The notes below the pieces were generated by a model, which saw nothing but the letters and a program-made list of their open reading frames with translations, was not told the origin of the DNA and made no database searches. The position numbers and the translations under genes are program-made. This document shows positions 1 to 6,930 of a DNA stretch of 6,930 nt, in pieces. The first letter of the stretch is position 1; the number at the start of each line of letters is the position of its first letter. This DNA is from Bacteroidales bacterium. GTDB lineage: Bacteria; Bacteroidota; Bacteroidia; Bacteroidales; UBA932. Where the stretch lies: contig JAGCCD010000246.1 of the NCBI GenBank assembly GCA_017651785.1, forward strand, positions 1 through 6,930, written 5' to 3'.

Positions 1-1
1 A

Positions 2-2329
2 GTGGGCGCGTTCACGGAGGTGAACTTCAAACTCAAGCTCACCAACAACGAGCTCTCCGGCTCGTTCGTAAAGGCCGACAACAAGAAGATCAAACGCCTC
101 CTCGCCAACATAGAGGCCAACCGCGAGCGCAACGACCCCGACCTGCGTCCCTGGTTCACCTGCAACATCTACAACAAGATGGAGCTGGACATTTCCCACG
201 CCCGCGAGCAGCTGGACAACCCCTTCTTCAACAAGCAGCTGGGCTTCGTCTTCGACTATATGGACACATCTGCCGTGAGCGGCGTGCCCTACCTGCCCGC
301 AATGCTGTCAGAAACCCTTCTGGAGCGGCGCCACAGGGCCAATCCCGAGCTGGACAACGAAACCATCCTGGCCAACAAGGTGTCGGGTATCAACCCAGAC
401 CACAACCTGCTCACCCAGTTCACGGGCAGCATGCACCTCAAGGCCAATTTCTACCGTCCGTTCATCAACTGCTTCAACGTAGAATTCCCGTCGCCGGCGC
501 AGAAAAACGGCCTCCTGTACTACAACTACTTCATCGTAGACTCCCTGCAGATGGACGGCCGCAAGACATACGTGGTGCGATATCATCCCAAGCCCCTGGT
601 CTCCAGCCCCGTGCTTGACGGAGAAATGCGCATAGACGCCGAGGAGTTCGCCATAAAGAGCGTGAAAGCCAAGATGCAGAGGGGCGGCAACGTCAACTGG
701 CTCAGGGACATAGTGCTGGAGGAGGAGTTCCAGCGCCTGCAGGACTCCACCTGGTTCTTCAGCTCCGACAAGCTCTACGCAGACTTCTCCATCGCCCTTG
801 GAGACTCCACAAAGATGATGTCCGTGCTGGGCAACCGCCTCCTGAGCTACTCCAATCCCGATTTCTCCCCCATCGAGGACATGCACGAGGAAGAGGGTAA
901 GGTGAAGGTGCTTGAAGATTCCAACCATAAGGACGAGGCATTCTGGGAACAGGCCCGCCCCGTCGAGCTCACAGACGGAGAAAAGGGCATATACAGGATG
1001 GTGAACGACGTCCAGCAGACCACCTGGTACAAAGTAGGCTTCAAGATTGCCTACTCCTTTGCACAGGACTATTTCGACATAGGCAAGATAGGCTTTGGCC
1101 CGCTGGGAAGCATGTATTCCTACAACAGCCTGGAGGGAGCGCGGCCTAAATTCGGCATCCACACCTCCAAAGAGCTGAGCACGGACTTCCAGATAAAGGC
1201 ATACGCAGCATACGGCTTCCTGGACAAGAAATGGAAGGGCAAGCTGTACTATGAGCATATGCTCAAGAGAGACCCGCAGCGCAAGATCACCGCAGAGCTC
1301 TCGCACGACGTGCACCAGCTGGGCAAGGGCCTCAGCAACCTCACGGTGGGCAATCCCCTCAGCTCCATCTGGGCAAAGGAAAGCAAGCCCGTGCTGCAGA
1401 CAATGCTCGAGGTGCGGTACGACCACGAGTTCTCGATGCAGCTCAACGGCGTGGCGGCCATGACGCTCAGGCGCTACTACGCCAATCCGTTCGTGCCCAT
1501 GGACAGATGGGACGGCACCAGTTTTAACAGTGTGGCTACCAACGAGTTGCGCCTTAAGCTCCGCTTCTCCAAGGAAGAGACCGTAAATCGCGGTTACTAC
1601 AACAAGACCTACGTCCACAGTGAATATCCTATCGTGAGCCTGGACCTCCAGGGCTCAATTCCCGGCCTTCGCACCATAGATGCGGACAATCCCGCAATAG
1701 GCTTCTTTATGCCGCAGGTGCACGTGGACTGGAAGTTCCGCGTTCCGCCCATCGGCATGTCCGACATGCACCTCAGGACGGGAACCATCATCGGCCAGGT
1801 GCCCTGGACGCTCCTCAACCTCTTCCAGGCCAACCCTACCGTGATGACGGACAAGAGCTCGTTCTCCTGTATGCAGTACTTCGAGTTCGCGGCCGACACC
1901 TGGGCCACGCTCATCTGGTATCACACATTCAACGGCTTCTTCCTGGGCAAGATTCCCCTCATCCGCGAGCTTCAGCTCCGTGAAGAGTTCATAGCCAAGG
2001 TCGCCTACGGTACGCTGCGCGACGAGAACAACGGCTCAGACCCCAAATTCGGTGCTATGACAAGGTTCCCCTCTTACGGAAACGTCATCACGCGCGGAAT
2101 GGAAAAAGAGCCCTACATAGAGCTGGGAGCCGGTCTTTCAAACATCTTCCGCTTGCTGAGGGTAGACTTCATCTGGAGGGTCACGCAGCGTCACTGGACA
2201 GATCCCGCCACCGGAGAAGTGAAACTCTGCGACGGCGCACAGCCCTTCTGGAATATGGGCAATCTATTCAAAAAGGCTCCCGCCTGGGCGCCCAACGCAA
2301 TAAACATCGGTATGGAAATCCGTTTCTAA
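2..2329 (+). CDS. DUF5686 family outer-membrane protein, 5'-truncated by the window edge
   Basis: This is the C-terminal 775 residues of a DUF5686 protein, a Bacteroidota envelope family that normally has a signal peptide and a CarboxypepD_reg-like beta-sandwich before the DUF5686 region. The frame is open from the first bases. The GTG at 2-4 is best read as an internal valine, because residues 1-45 already resemble the linker after the regulatory domain; roughly the first 80-100 residues should lie upstream. Family-like stretches include WFTCNIYNKMELDI (residues 51-64), the periplasmic-type segment with YHPKP, EEFAIKSV and NVNWLRDIVLEE (about 193-241), and PIVSLDLQGSIPGL, GKIPLIRELQLREEF and ELGAGLSNIFRLLRVDF in the C-terminal half. 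From about residue 340 the amphipathic strands and aromatic residues fit an outer-membrane barrel, and the protein ends in MEIRF with a terminal Phe, as expected for BAM-inserted barrels. The molecular function of the family is not established. The stop is followed after 1 nt by the next gene. Confidence 0.92.
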   Translation: MGAFTEVNFKLKLTNNELSGSFVKADNKKIKRLLANIEANRERNDPDLRPWFTCNIYNKMELDISHAREQLDNPFFNKQLGFVFDYMDTSAVSGVPYLPAMLSETLLERRHRANPELDNETILANKVSGINPDHNLLTQFTGSMHLKANFYRPFINCFNVEFPSPAQKNGLLYYNYFIVDSLQMDGRKTYVVRYHPKPLVSSPVLDGEMRIDAEEFAIKSVKAKMQRGGNVNWLRDIVLEEEFQRLQDSTWFFSSDKLYADFSIALGDSTKMMSVLGNRLLSYSNPDFSPIEDMHEEEGKVKVLEDSNHKDEAFWEQARPVELTDGEKGIYRMVNDVQQTTWYKVGFKIAYSFAQDYFDIGKIGFGPLGSMYSYNSLEGARPKFGIHTSKELSTDFQIKAYAAYGFLDKKWKGKLYYEHMLKRDPQRKITAELSHDVHQLGKGLSNLTVGNPLSSIWAKESKPVLQTMLEVRYDHEFSMQLNGVAAMTLRRYYANPFVPMDRWDGTSFNSVATNELRLKLRFSKEETVNRGYYNKTYVHSEYPIVSLDLQGSIPGLRTIDADNPAIGFFMPQVHVDWKFRVPPIGMSDMHLRTGTIIGQVPWTLLNLFQANPTVMTDKSSFSCMQYFEFAADTWATLIWYHTFNGFFLGKIPLIRELQLREEFIAKVAYGTLRDENNGSDPKFGAMTRFPSYGNVITRGMEKEPYIELGAGLSNIFRLLRVDFIWRVTQRHWTDPATGEVKLCDGAQPFWNMGNLFKKAPAWAPNAINIGMEIRF

Positions 2330-2333
2330 TATG
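2327..2333 (+). other. TAA-T-ATG stop/start junction between the DUF5686 gene and the lipoprotein gene
   Basis: The TAA of the upstream gene (2327-2329) is separated by a single T from the ATG of the next gene (2331-2333). The bases before this ATG contain no GGAGG-like sequence, which is usual in Bacteroidota. The lack of spacing leaves no room for a promoter and suggests that the second gene is translated by ribosomes finishing the first. That coupling is inference. Confidence 0.7.
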
Positions 2334-3947
2334 AAAGCAAGATTCTTACTCGCCGCCGCAGCGGCATTCCTTTGCGGTTGCTCGTCAATCATTTCGGACG
2401 CCTTCATAGACATCGACCAGACGTCTTACATTTTCCCGGCGGCCGGAGACATCTATTCCGTAGAGTTCACCGCCAGCGCAAAGTGGACCGCAGTGTCCGA
2501 CAACACCTCCTGGTGCCGCGTCGCCCCCAGCTCAGGCGAGCCAGGAAAGTCCACCATCAGGGTCACCACCACAATGAACCACGAAGGAGGGAACGAGCGC
2601 TACGCCAAGGTCACCATATCCTGCGGCCTCGCCCAGAAAGACCTTGAGATCATACAGCTCGAGGCCAACACCCTCAAGCCCGAGCAGGAGCACTTAAGCT
2701 CATCGGACGAAGGAGAGACCTTCGACGTGAAGATCCGGCACAACGTAGACTTCACGGTCAAGGTAGAGGACGCCGCCGCATCCTGGATTACCGCCTCCAT
2801 ATCCCCGTCCAGCAAGGCGATGAAGGAAAGCATCGTGCATATAGAAGTCATGCGCAATTTCGGCGGCCCGGGAAGATCCGGTATGGTGGTGCTTAACAGC
2901 GAGCTTGGCCCCAAGACCATAGAAGTGGTGCAGTCCGGCGCCGACGTATTCGCCCTGGACAAGACCACCCAGGCCATTCCCGGCCAGGGCGGCACCTTCA
3001 CCGTAATGGTCTTCGGCACAATGCCATATCACATCAACACCATTCCCGACTGGATCTCTGAAATAGAGGAAAACGGGCGCGTGCATACTTTCCAGGCCAA
3101 TGCCAACGAGAGCGAATCTTCCCGCGAGGGCACAATCGTGTTCTGCGACGAGGGCGGCACGTGCATACCTCTCATCGTCACACAGGAAGGAATGCCCGAA
3201 TGGGCTGCAAAGAAATTCCGCCACCAGTCCCTGCTGATGCGCTTCACGGCGACCTGGTGCGGCTGGTGTCCCAGGATGAACAAGAGCGTCAAGAAGGCGC
3301 AGGAGCTCTATCCGGGCAAGATCCAGCACCTCGCCATCCACGGCGGCGGCAGTTCGCTCGAGTTCGAGTCCGCCGGCCCTCTTGAAACCCGCTACCGTAT
3401 CAGCGGATTCCCCACCGGAATTGCAGACGGCAGGATAGAGATAGGCAATATGGACATAAACAGCACCGCCAACCGCATAGTGGAGGCTGCCAAGGAGACG
3501 GAGAACCTGTACGGCACCGTGTCCGGGGCAAGTATCCGGACTGCGCTGGACGGCGGCAACCTCAATGTAGACGCCACACTGTACTTCACGGCACCCGGAA
3601 GCTATCTTGTTACCGCATTGGTAGTTGAAGACGACATAGTCACCGCCCAGTCGGACTACGAGGAAGGAGACCATCCCTACTACACTCACGACGGCGTGGC
3701 CCGCAAGGCGCTCACCAGCGTAGAGGGAGACACTTTCTCGCAGACGGGATCCTTCTCCTCGCGCGACTTCTCCTGGAGCACGAAGGTTGATTCCAAGTGG
3801 AAATCCTCAAATCTGCGCGTACTCATCTACGTACAGGCAAAATACGGCAACCGCGTAAAGAAGAGCACCAACAACTACGGAGAATACTATGTAGACAACT
3901 GCTTCACCGTAAAGGCGGGCGAAACCCTTGAGCTTGAGACCGAATAA
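2331..3947 (+). CDS. Lipoprotein with three BACON-like domains, a CGWC thioredoxin-fold domain and an Omp28-type C-terminus
   Basis: A complete 538-residue exported lipoprotein. The start gives a classic signal peptide (MKAR, then an Ala/Leu-rich core) and a lipobox L14-C15-G16-C17, so C17 is the predicted lipidated residue. Three beta-sandwich repeats of BACON type follow at about 25-112, 113-203 and 205-287. Each ends in the family's typical last strand (LEIIQLEA, IEVVQSGA, LIVTQEG) and has a W[CI] strand such as TSWCRVAPSSG or ASWITASISPSS. Residues about 291-392 form a thioredoxin-like domain: FTATWCGWCPRM carries the CxxC pair C310/C313, and SGFPTG supplies the expected cis-proline P361. 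Residues about 395-538 resemble the Omp28 C-terminal beta domain, with a THDGVARKAL stretch at the place of the family's HNHVLR-like motif. BACON domains are often proposed to bind glycans or mucin; the redox role is inferred from CGWC only. Further cysteines are C62, C98, C272, C278 and C524. It is probably anchored in the outer membrane; which face is unclear because the residues after C17 (SSIISD) are not a clear surface-export signal. Confidence 0.9.
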   Translation: MKARFLLAAAAAFLCGCSSIISDAFIDIDQTSYIFPAAGDIYSVEFTASAKWTAVSDNTSWCRVAPSSGEPGKSTIRVTTTMNHEGGNERYAKVTISCGLAQKDLEIIQLEANTLKPEQEHLSSSDEGETFDVKIRHNVDFTVKVEDAAASWITASISPSSKAMKESIVHIEVMRNFGGPGRSGMVVLNSELGPKTIEVVQSGADVFALDKTTQAIPGQGGTFTVMVFGTMPYHINTIPDWISEIEENGRVHTFQANANESESSREGTIVFCDEGGTCIPLIVTQEGMPEWAAKKFRHQSLLMRFTATWCGWCPRMNKSVKKAQELYPGKIQHLAIHGGGSSLEFESAGPLETRYRISGFPTGIADGRIEIGNMDINSTANRIVEAAKETENLYGTVSGASIRTALDGGNLNVDATLYFTAPGSYLVTALVVEDDIVTAQSDYEEGDHPYYTHDGVARKALTSVEGDTFSQTGSFSSRDFSWSTKVDSKWKSSNLRVLIYVQAKYGNRVKKSTNNYGEYYVDNCFTVKAGETLELETE

Positions 3948-3959
3948 AAATTCCGACCT
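3948..3959 (+). other. 12-nt spacer ahead of cysS
   Basis: The only intergenic gap longer than 1 nt in the window. It starts AAA directly after the TAA stop and contains no Shine-Dalgarno sequence, hairpin or promoter-like element. It is too short for an independent promoter, so cysS is probably read from the same transcript as the lipoprotein gene, unless a promoter lies inside that gene. Confidence 0.6.
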
Positions 3960-5489
3960 ATGAGACCACTCAGACTTACCAATACACTCTCACGCAGCAA
4001 GGAGCTGTTCAAACCCATACACGAAGGCCACGCCGGCATGTACGTCTGCGGCCCCACCGTGTACGGTGACGCCCACTTGGGCCATGCCCGCCCCGGCGTA
4101 ACGTTCGACGTGCTGTCAAAGCTCCTGCGCCACCTTGGCTACAAGGTCCGCTACGTGCGCAACATAACCGACGTGGGCCATCTTGAGCACGACGCCGACG
4201 AAGGCGAGGACAAGATAGCCAAGAAAGCCCGCCTGGAGCAGCTGGAGCCCATGGAGGTGGTGCAGGCATACACCCTGCGCTACCACGACGCAATGCGCCT
4301 TTTGAACTGTGCGCCGCCCTCCATAGAGCCCCGAGCCAGCGGACACATCATAGAGCAGATAGAGACGGTCAAGAAGATTCTGGACAACGGCCTGGCATAC
4401 GAGTCAAACGGCAGCATATACTTCGACGTCCAGAAATACAACCGCCTGCACCGCTACGGCATCCTGAGCGGCCGCAACCTGGACGACACGCTTGAGGGCA
4501 CACGTTCCCTGGACGGCCAGGGCGACAAGCGTGCCCCGTTCGACTTCGCCCTCTGGAAGAAGGCGGAGCCCGAGCACATAATGCGCTGGCCGTCCCCCTG
4601 GGGCGAGGGCTTCCCGGGCTGGCACCTTGAGTGCTCCTGCATGGGAGAAAAGTACCTCGGCAGGGAGTTCGACATCCACGGCGGCGGAATGGACCTGATG
4701 TTCCCCCACCACGAGTGCGAAATCGCCCAGAACGTGGCCTCGCGCGGCACTCAGGGCGTGCACTACTGGGTGCACAACAATATGATTACAATCGACGGCC
4801 AGAAGATGGGCAAGTCGCTCGGCAACTTCATCACCCTGCCGCAGCTCTTCACCGGAGACCATCCCAAGCTGGAAAGGGCATACAGCCCCATGACGGTGCG
4901 TTTCTTCATCCTCCAGGCCCACTACCGCGGTACGCTTGACTTCTCCAACGACGCCCTCCTCGCGGCAGAAAAAGGCCTTGCACGCGTGCTCCAGGCCGCC
5001 CGAGACCTTTACGCCATGGCCGGCCGCAAGGCGCCTCAATATGCATACGGTGAAGAAACGTTCGGAGTGGCTCCGGACAGCTGCCCGGCAGAGTCTGAGG
5101 CCGTGAAGGCCGTATTCGAGGGTATCTACGACGCCCTGTGCGACGATATGAACACCCCCGTGGCACTTGCCCAGATATCGGAGGCCGTAAGGCTCATCAA
5201 CTCCGCAAAGGCGGGACAGATAAAGTTCGGCACAGGCGACCTGCAGACCCTCTGCCAGCTGTTCGACGATGTGGTGTTCGGCGTGCTCGGCCTTAAGGAC
5301 GAGGCGGCCGCAGGCGGCGCGGACAAGAAAGTGATAGACGGCCTTATGGCGATGGTGCTGGAACAGAGAGCCGCCGCAAAGGCCGCAAAGGACTGGGCCA
5401 CGTCGGACCGCATTCGCGACAATCTCAAAGCCCTCGGCATCCAGGTGAAAGACACCAAGGACGGCGCCGAGTGGACTCTGACCGAATAA
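3960..5489 (+). CDS. cysS: Cysteinyl-tRNA synthetase
   Basis: A complete 509-residue class I aminoacyl-tRNA synthetase that charges tRNA-Cys with cysteine in the cytosol using ATP, an essential step in translation. The Rossmann-fold catalytic core is clear: [19 protein letters not shown] at about 27-45 holds the HIGH-type motif H39-L-G-H42, and K282-M-G-K-S286 followed by LGNF is the KMSKS loop. The zinc site that selects cysteine is intact: C30, C225 in WHLECSC, and H250 and E254 in PHHECE, corresponding to the four ligands of the E. coli enzyme. The C-terminal part (about 380-509) is the helical anticodon-binding domain, including [12 protein letters not shown] and [17 protein letters not shown]. 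At 509 residues it is longer than the 461-residue E. coli enzyme. The ATG at 3960 puts the first strand ([17 protein letters not shown]) just where the family begins. It sits between envelope genes, 12 nt after one and 1 nt before the next. Confidence 0.99.
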   Translation: MRPLRLTNTLSRSKELFKPIHEGHAGMYVCGPTVYGDAHLGHARPGVTFDVLSKLLRHLGYKVRYVRNITDVGHLEHDADEGEDKIAKKARLEQLEPMEVVQAYTLRYHDAMRLLNCAPPSIEPRASGHIIEQIETVKKILDNGLAYESNGSIYFDVQKYNRLHRYGILSGRNLDDTLEGTRSLDGQGDKRAPFDFALWKKAEPEHIMRWPSPWGEGFPGWHLECSCMGEKYLGREFDIHGGGMDLMFPHHECEIAQNVASRGTQGVHYWVHNNMITIDGQKMGKSLGNFITLPQLFTGDHPKLERAYSPMTVRFFILQAHYRGTLDFSNDALLAAEKGLARVLQAARDLYAMAGRKAPQYAYGEETFGVAPDSCPAESEAVKAVFEGIYDALCDDMNTPVALAQISEAVRLINSAKAGQIKFGTGDLQTLCQLFDDVVFGVLGLKDEAAAGGADKKVIDGLMAMVLEQRAAAKAAKDWATSDRIRDNLKALGIQVKDTKDGAEWTLTE

Positions 5490-5493
5490 TATG
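5479..5493 (+). other. TAATATG junction that fixes the start of the DUF6029 gene
   Basis: cysS ends with TAA at 5487-5489, one T follows, and ATG begins at 5491. In the reading frame of the downstream gene there is a TGA at 5479-5481 and no start codon between it and 5491, so 5491 is the first possible start; the only nearby alternative is the ATG at 5518. There is no Shine-Dalgarno sequence. The seven-base string is the same as at 2327-2333. Confidence 0.75.
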
Positions 5494-6930
5494 CTTCTCG
5501 CGCTCCTGACTTCCCTAATGCTCGCGGCACCCGACAGCACGGGCGCCGGCTGGGGACGTGTTACAGGGAGCATAGAGACCGCAAACATCTTGTATCTGGA
5601 CGATGCCGTAACGGGCACCCCGGCCCACCGGCTCGGCAGCAACAACTACTTCAAGCTTGACTGGCAGAGGGATTCTCTTTCTGCCGGGCTGCAGGCTGAA
5701 TGGTACCCCCAGGCGCTGGCGGGCTATCCGTCCGAGCTTCACGGCGCCGGCCTTACCGGGCTCTACCTGGACTGGCGTCACGGCCCTGTGCAGCTGCACG
5801 CCGGATCCTTCCACGAGCAGCTGGGAAGCGGCCTTCTGCTGCGCAGCTGGGAAGACAGGGAAATGGGCATAAACAACGTCATCACCGGAGGATTCGCCGC
5901 TTTTCACACCCGCGGCCGCGTGCTGGAAGTAAAGCTGCTGGGAGGCCTGCCAAAATACGGCCTGTGGCCTTATGCGGGCACTGCCGTTGCCGGAGCCGAC
6001 GTTTCCGTTCAGCCGCTTGAGTGGCTCAGGCTGGAAGGATCGGTGACAGACCGCATCTCGTCCGGAGTGGACCAGGACATCTGCGCGCTCGCCACCGCCG
6101 GAGGCTTTACCGTGCCCCGGCACGTCCCCGGGTGGTCCGCCCGAGCCCAGATTGCCGCAGGCGGCTTCTCAATGAAGGCTGAATACGTTGGCAAAGGGAA
6201 CGACTTCTATGCGGAAGCGCTTCCCGGCGCGCACGAGCGCTACATCCTCAAAGGAGGCAACGCACAGCTGCTGGAGGTAAATTACGCCACCGGTCCCTTC
6301 TCTGCGGCCGTTACTCTCAGGCGGCTGGAGAATATGGCGTCCCGCATCTTCCTGAGCGCCGGCGCATATTCAGTAGCCAATACGATAAACTACCTGCCGT
6401 CGCTCTGTATGCAGCAGACCTATATGCTGGCGGGGCTCAATCCCTACGTCACTTTTGCCGACGGAGAAGCCGGTTTTCAGGGGGATGCCTATTACAGCTT
6501 CCGCAGGGGCACAGCCCTTGGAGGGCGATACGGAATGAAGCTTCACGTGGGCGGCAGCTGGATACAGGCGCTCCCCTGCGCATTGCCGGACAGGGATACC
6601 TGGCACCTCGCCTACCGCGACATCAACATAGAGCTGGACCGCCGATGGTCCCGGAGTTTCCGCAGCGTGATATTCGTATCCATCCAGGAGAACTCCCCCA
6701 CCCACGGCAACCGCAAGGCGACGGACGCCCAGAACGTATTTGTGTTCGACGGGCAGTGGCGCACCAGCAGCACAACGGCCCTTAGGGTGGAGCTGCAATA
6801 CCTTTATTCACAGGAACTTACACGCGACTGGATGGCTGCCCTGCTGGAGTTTACCATAGCTCCGCACTGGAGTTTCGGCGTAAGCGATATGTACAATCAC
6901 GGCAGCACCGGAGTACACTACTGGCAAACG
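5491..6930 (+). CDS. DUF6029 family protein, predicted outer-membrane beta-barrel, 3'-truncated by the window edge
   Basis: The frame stays open from the ATG at 5491 to the last base (480 codons, no stop), so the C-terminus lies outside the window; family members as I recall them are somewhat over 500 residues, so perhaps a few tens are missing. Residues 1-13 (MLLALLTSLMLAA) are a short hydrophobic signal peptide with cleavage probably near A12/A13; unusually it has no Lys or Arg before the hydrophobic core. Recognisable DUF6029-type blocks are HAGSFHEQLGSGLLLRSWED at 103-122 followed by REMGINN, and the block at about 310-350 with YMLAGLNPYVTFADGEAGFQ and YYSFRRGTALGGRYGMK. The body is rich in alternating hydrophobic and polar strands with Tyr/Trp, fitting a transmembrane beta-barrel. 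No catalytic motif is visible and the family's function is unknown to me. It is probably co-transcribed with cysS. The family name rests on remembered motifs, not on a search. Confidence 0.85.
   Translation, partial: MLLALLTSLMLAAPDSTGAGWGRVTGSIETANILYLDDAVTGTPAHRLGSNNYFKLDWQRDSLSAGLQAEWYPQALAGYPSELHGAGLTGLYLDWRHGPVQLHAGSFHEQLGSGLLLRSWEDREMGINNVITGGFAAFHTRGRVLEVKLLGGLPKYGLWPYAGTAVAGADVSVQPLEWLRLEGSVTDRISSGVDQDICALATAGGFTVPRHVPGWSARAQIAAGGFSMKAEYVGKGNDFYAEALPGAHERYILKGGNAQLLEVNYATGPFSAAVTLRRLENMASRIFLSAGAYSVANTINYLPSLCMQQTYMLAGLNPYVTFADGEAGFQGDAYYSFRRGTALGGRYGMKLHVGGSWIQALPCALPDRDTWHLAYRDINIELDRRWSRSFRSVIFVSIQENSPTHGNRKATDAQNVFVFDGQWRTSSTTALRVELQYLYSQELTRDWMAALLEFTIAPHWSFGVSDMYNHGSTGVHYWQT

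Noticed and set aside
2..4. GTG as a start codon for the first gene
   Set aside because: The protein has no signal peptide from this point, although the family is exported, and its first residues match an internal linker; the frame is open to the window edge.
308..1618. Open frame of 436 codons on the - strand opposite the DUF5686 gene
   Set aside because: Its codons are exact complements of the sense codons (same codon boundaries). It stays open because the sense gene avoids TTA, CTA and TCA, the reverse complements of stop codons, as GC-rich codon use predicts. The translation is rich in V, L, H and G and resembles no family.
2700..3689. Open frame of 329 codons on the - strand opposite the lipoprotein gene
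   Set aside because: Same codon-aligned antisense position as the 308-1618 case, no recognisable motif, and a strongly supported gene on the other strand.
3948..3959. Possible terminator or promoter before cysS
   Set aside because: Twelve bases with no inverted repeat and no -33/-7 type elements known from Bacteroidota; too short to hold either.
4632..4721. Additional cysteines next to the zinc ligands of CysRS (C227 in ECSC, C253 in HECE)
   Set aside because: The four expected ligands are all present, and as I recall the Bacteroides-type enzymes carry similar ECxC and HHECE sequences, so this is normal variation in the phylum.
4803..4817. KMGKS instead of KMSKS in CysRS
   Set aside because: Substitution of the serine by glycine is, from memory, common in Bacteroidota CysRS; both lysines and the final serine are kept, so loss of activity is not indicated.
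4404..5645. Open frame of 413 codons on the - strand opposite cysS and the start of the DUF6029 gene
   Set aside because: Codon-aligned antisense of cysS, a certain gene. The extension past 5489 into a different relative frame adds no recognisable protein.

Overview
The window looks like chromosomal DNA from a GC-rich member of the Bacteroidales (phylum Bacteroidota), for example an Alistipes/Rikenellaceae-type or Cryptobacteroides-type gut lineage. The evidence is the set of protein families: a DUF5686 outer-membrane protein, a BACON-domain/Omp28-type lipoprotein and a DUF6029 protein are characteristic of this phylum. In addition, none of the three visible start codons has a Shine-Dalgarno sequence, and the codons carry a strong G/C third position. 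The genus cannot be fixed from the sequence alone.

Layout: four genes lie head to tail on the + strand, with gaps of 1, 12 and 1 nt. (1) 2-2329 is the C-terminal 775 residues of a DUF5686 outer-membrane protein whose N-terminus lies upstream of the window. (2) 2331-3947 is a complete 538-aa lipoprotein with three BACON-like domains, a thioredoxin-fold domain with a CGWC active site, and an Omp28-type C-terminal domain. (3) 3960-5489 is a complete cysteinyl-tRNA synthetase (cysS) with all signature motifs. (4) 5491-6930 is the first 480 residues of a DUF6029 protein that runs off the right edge. No stretch without a gene is longer than 12 nt. I see no RNA gene, mobile element, CRISPR array, promoter or terminator.

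How the genes fit together: the tight spacing suggests one transcript, with its promoter upstream of the window and its end downstream. Three of the four products are exported envelope proteins (outer-membrane barrel, lipoprotein, predicted outer-membrane protein), and one essential cytosolic enzyme is inserted among them. The two stop/start junctions that share the string TAATATG suggest translational coupling of genes 1-2 and 3-4.

This is mostly an ordinary core-genome region. The points most worth following are the three-BACON/thioredoxin/Omp28 architecture with its extra cysteines, and the possible functional link between that lipoprotein and the DUF6029 protein across cysS. I found no sign of a wholly new system.
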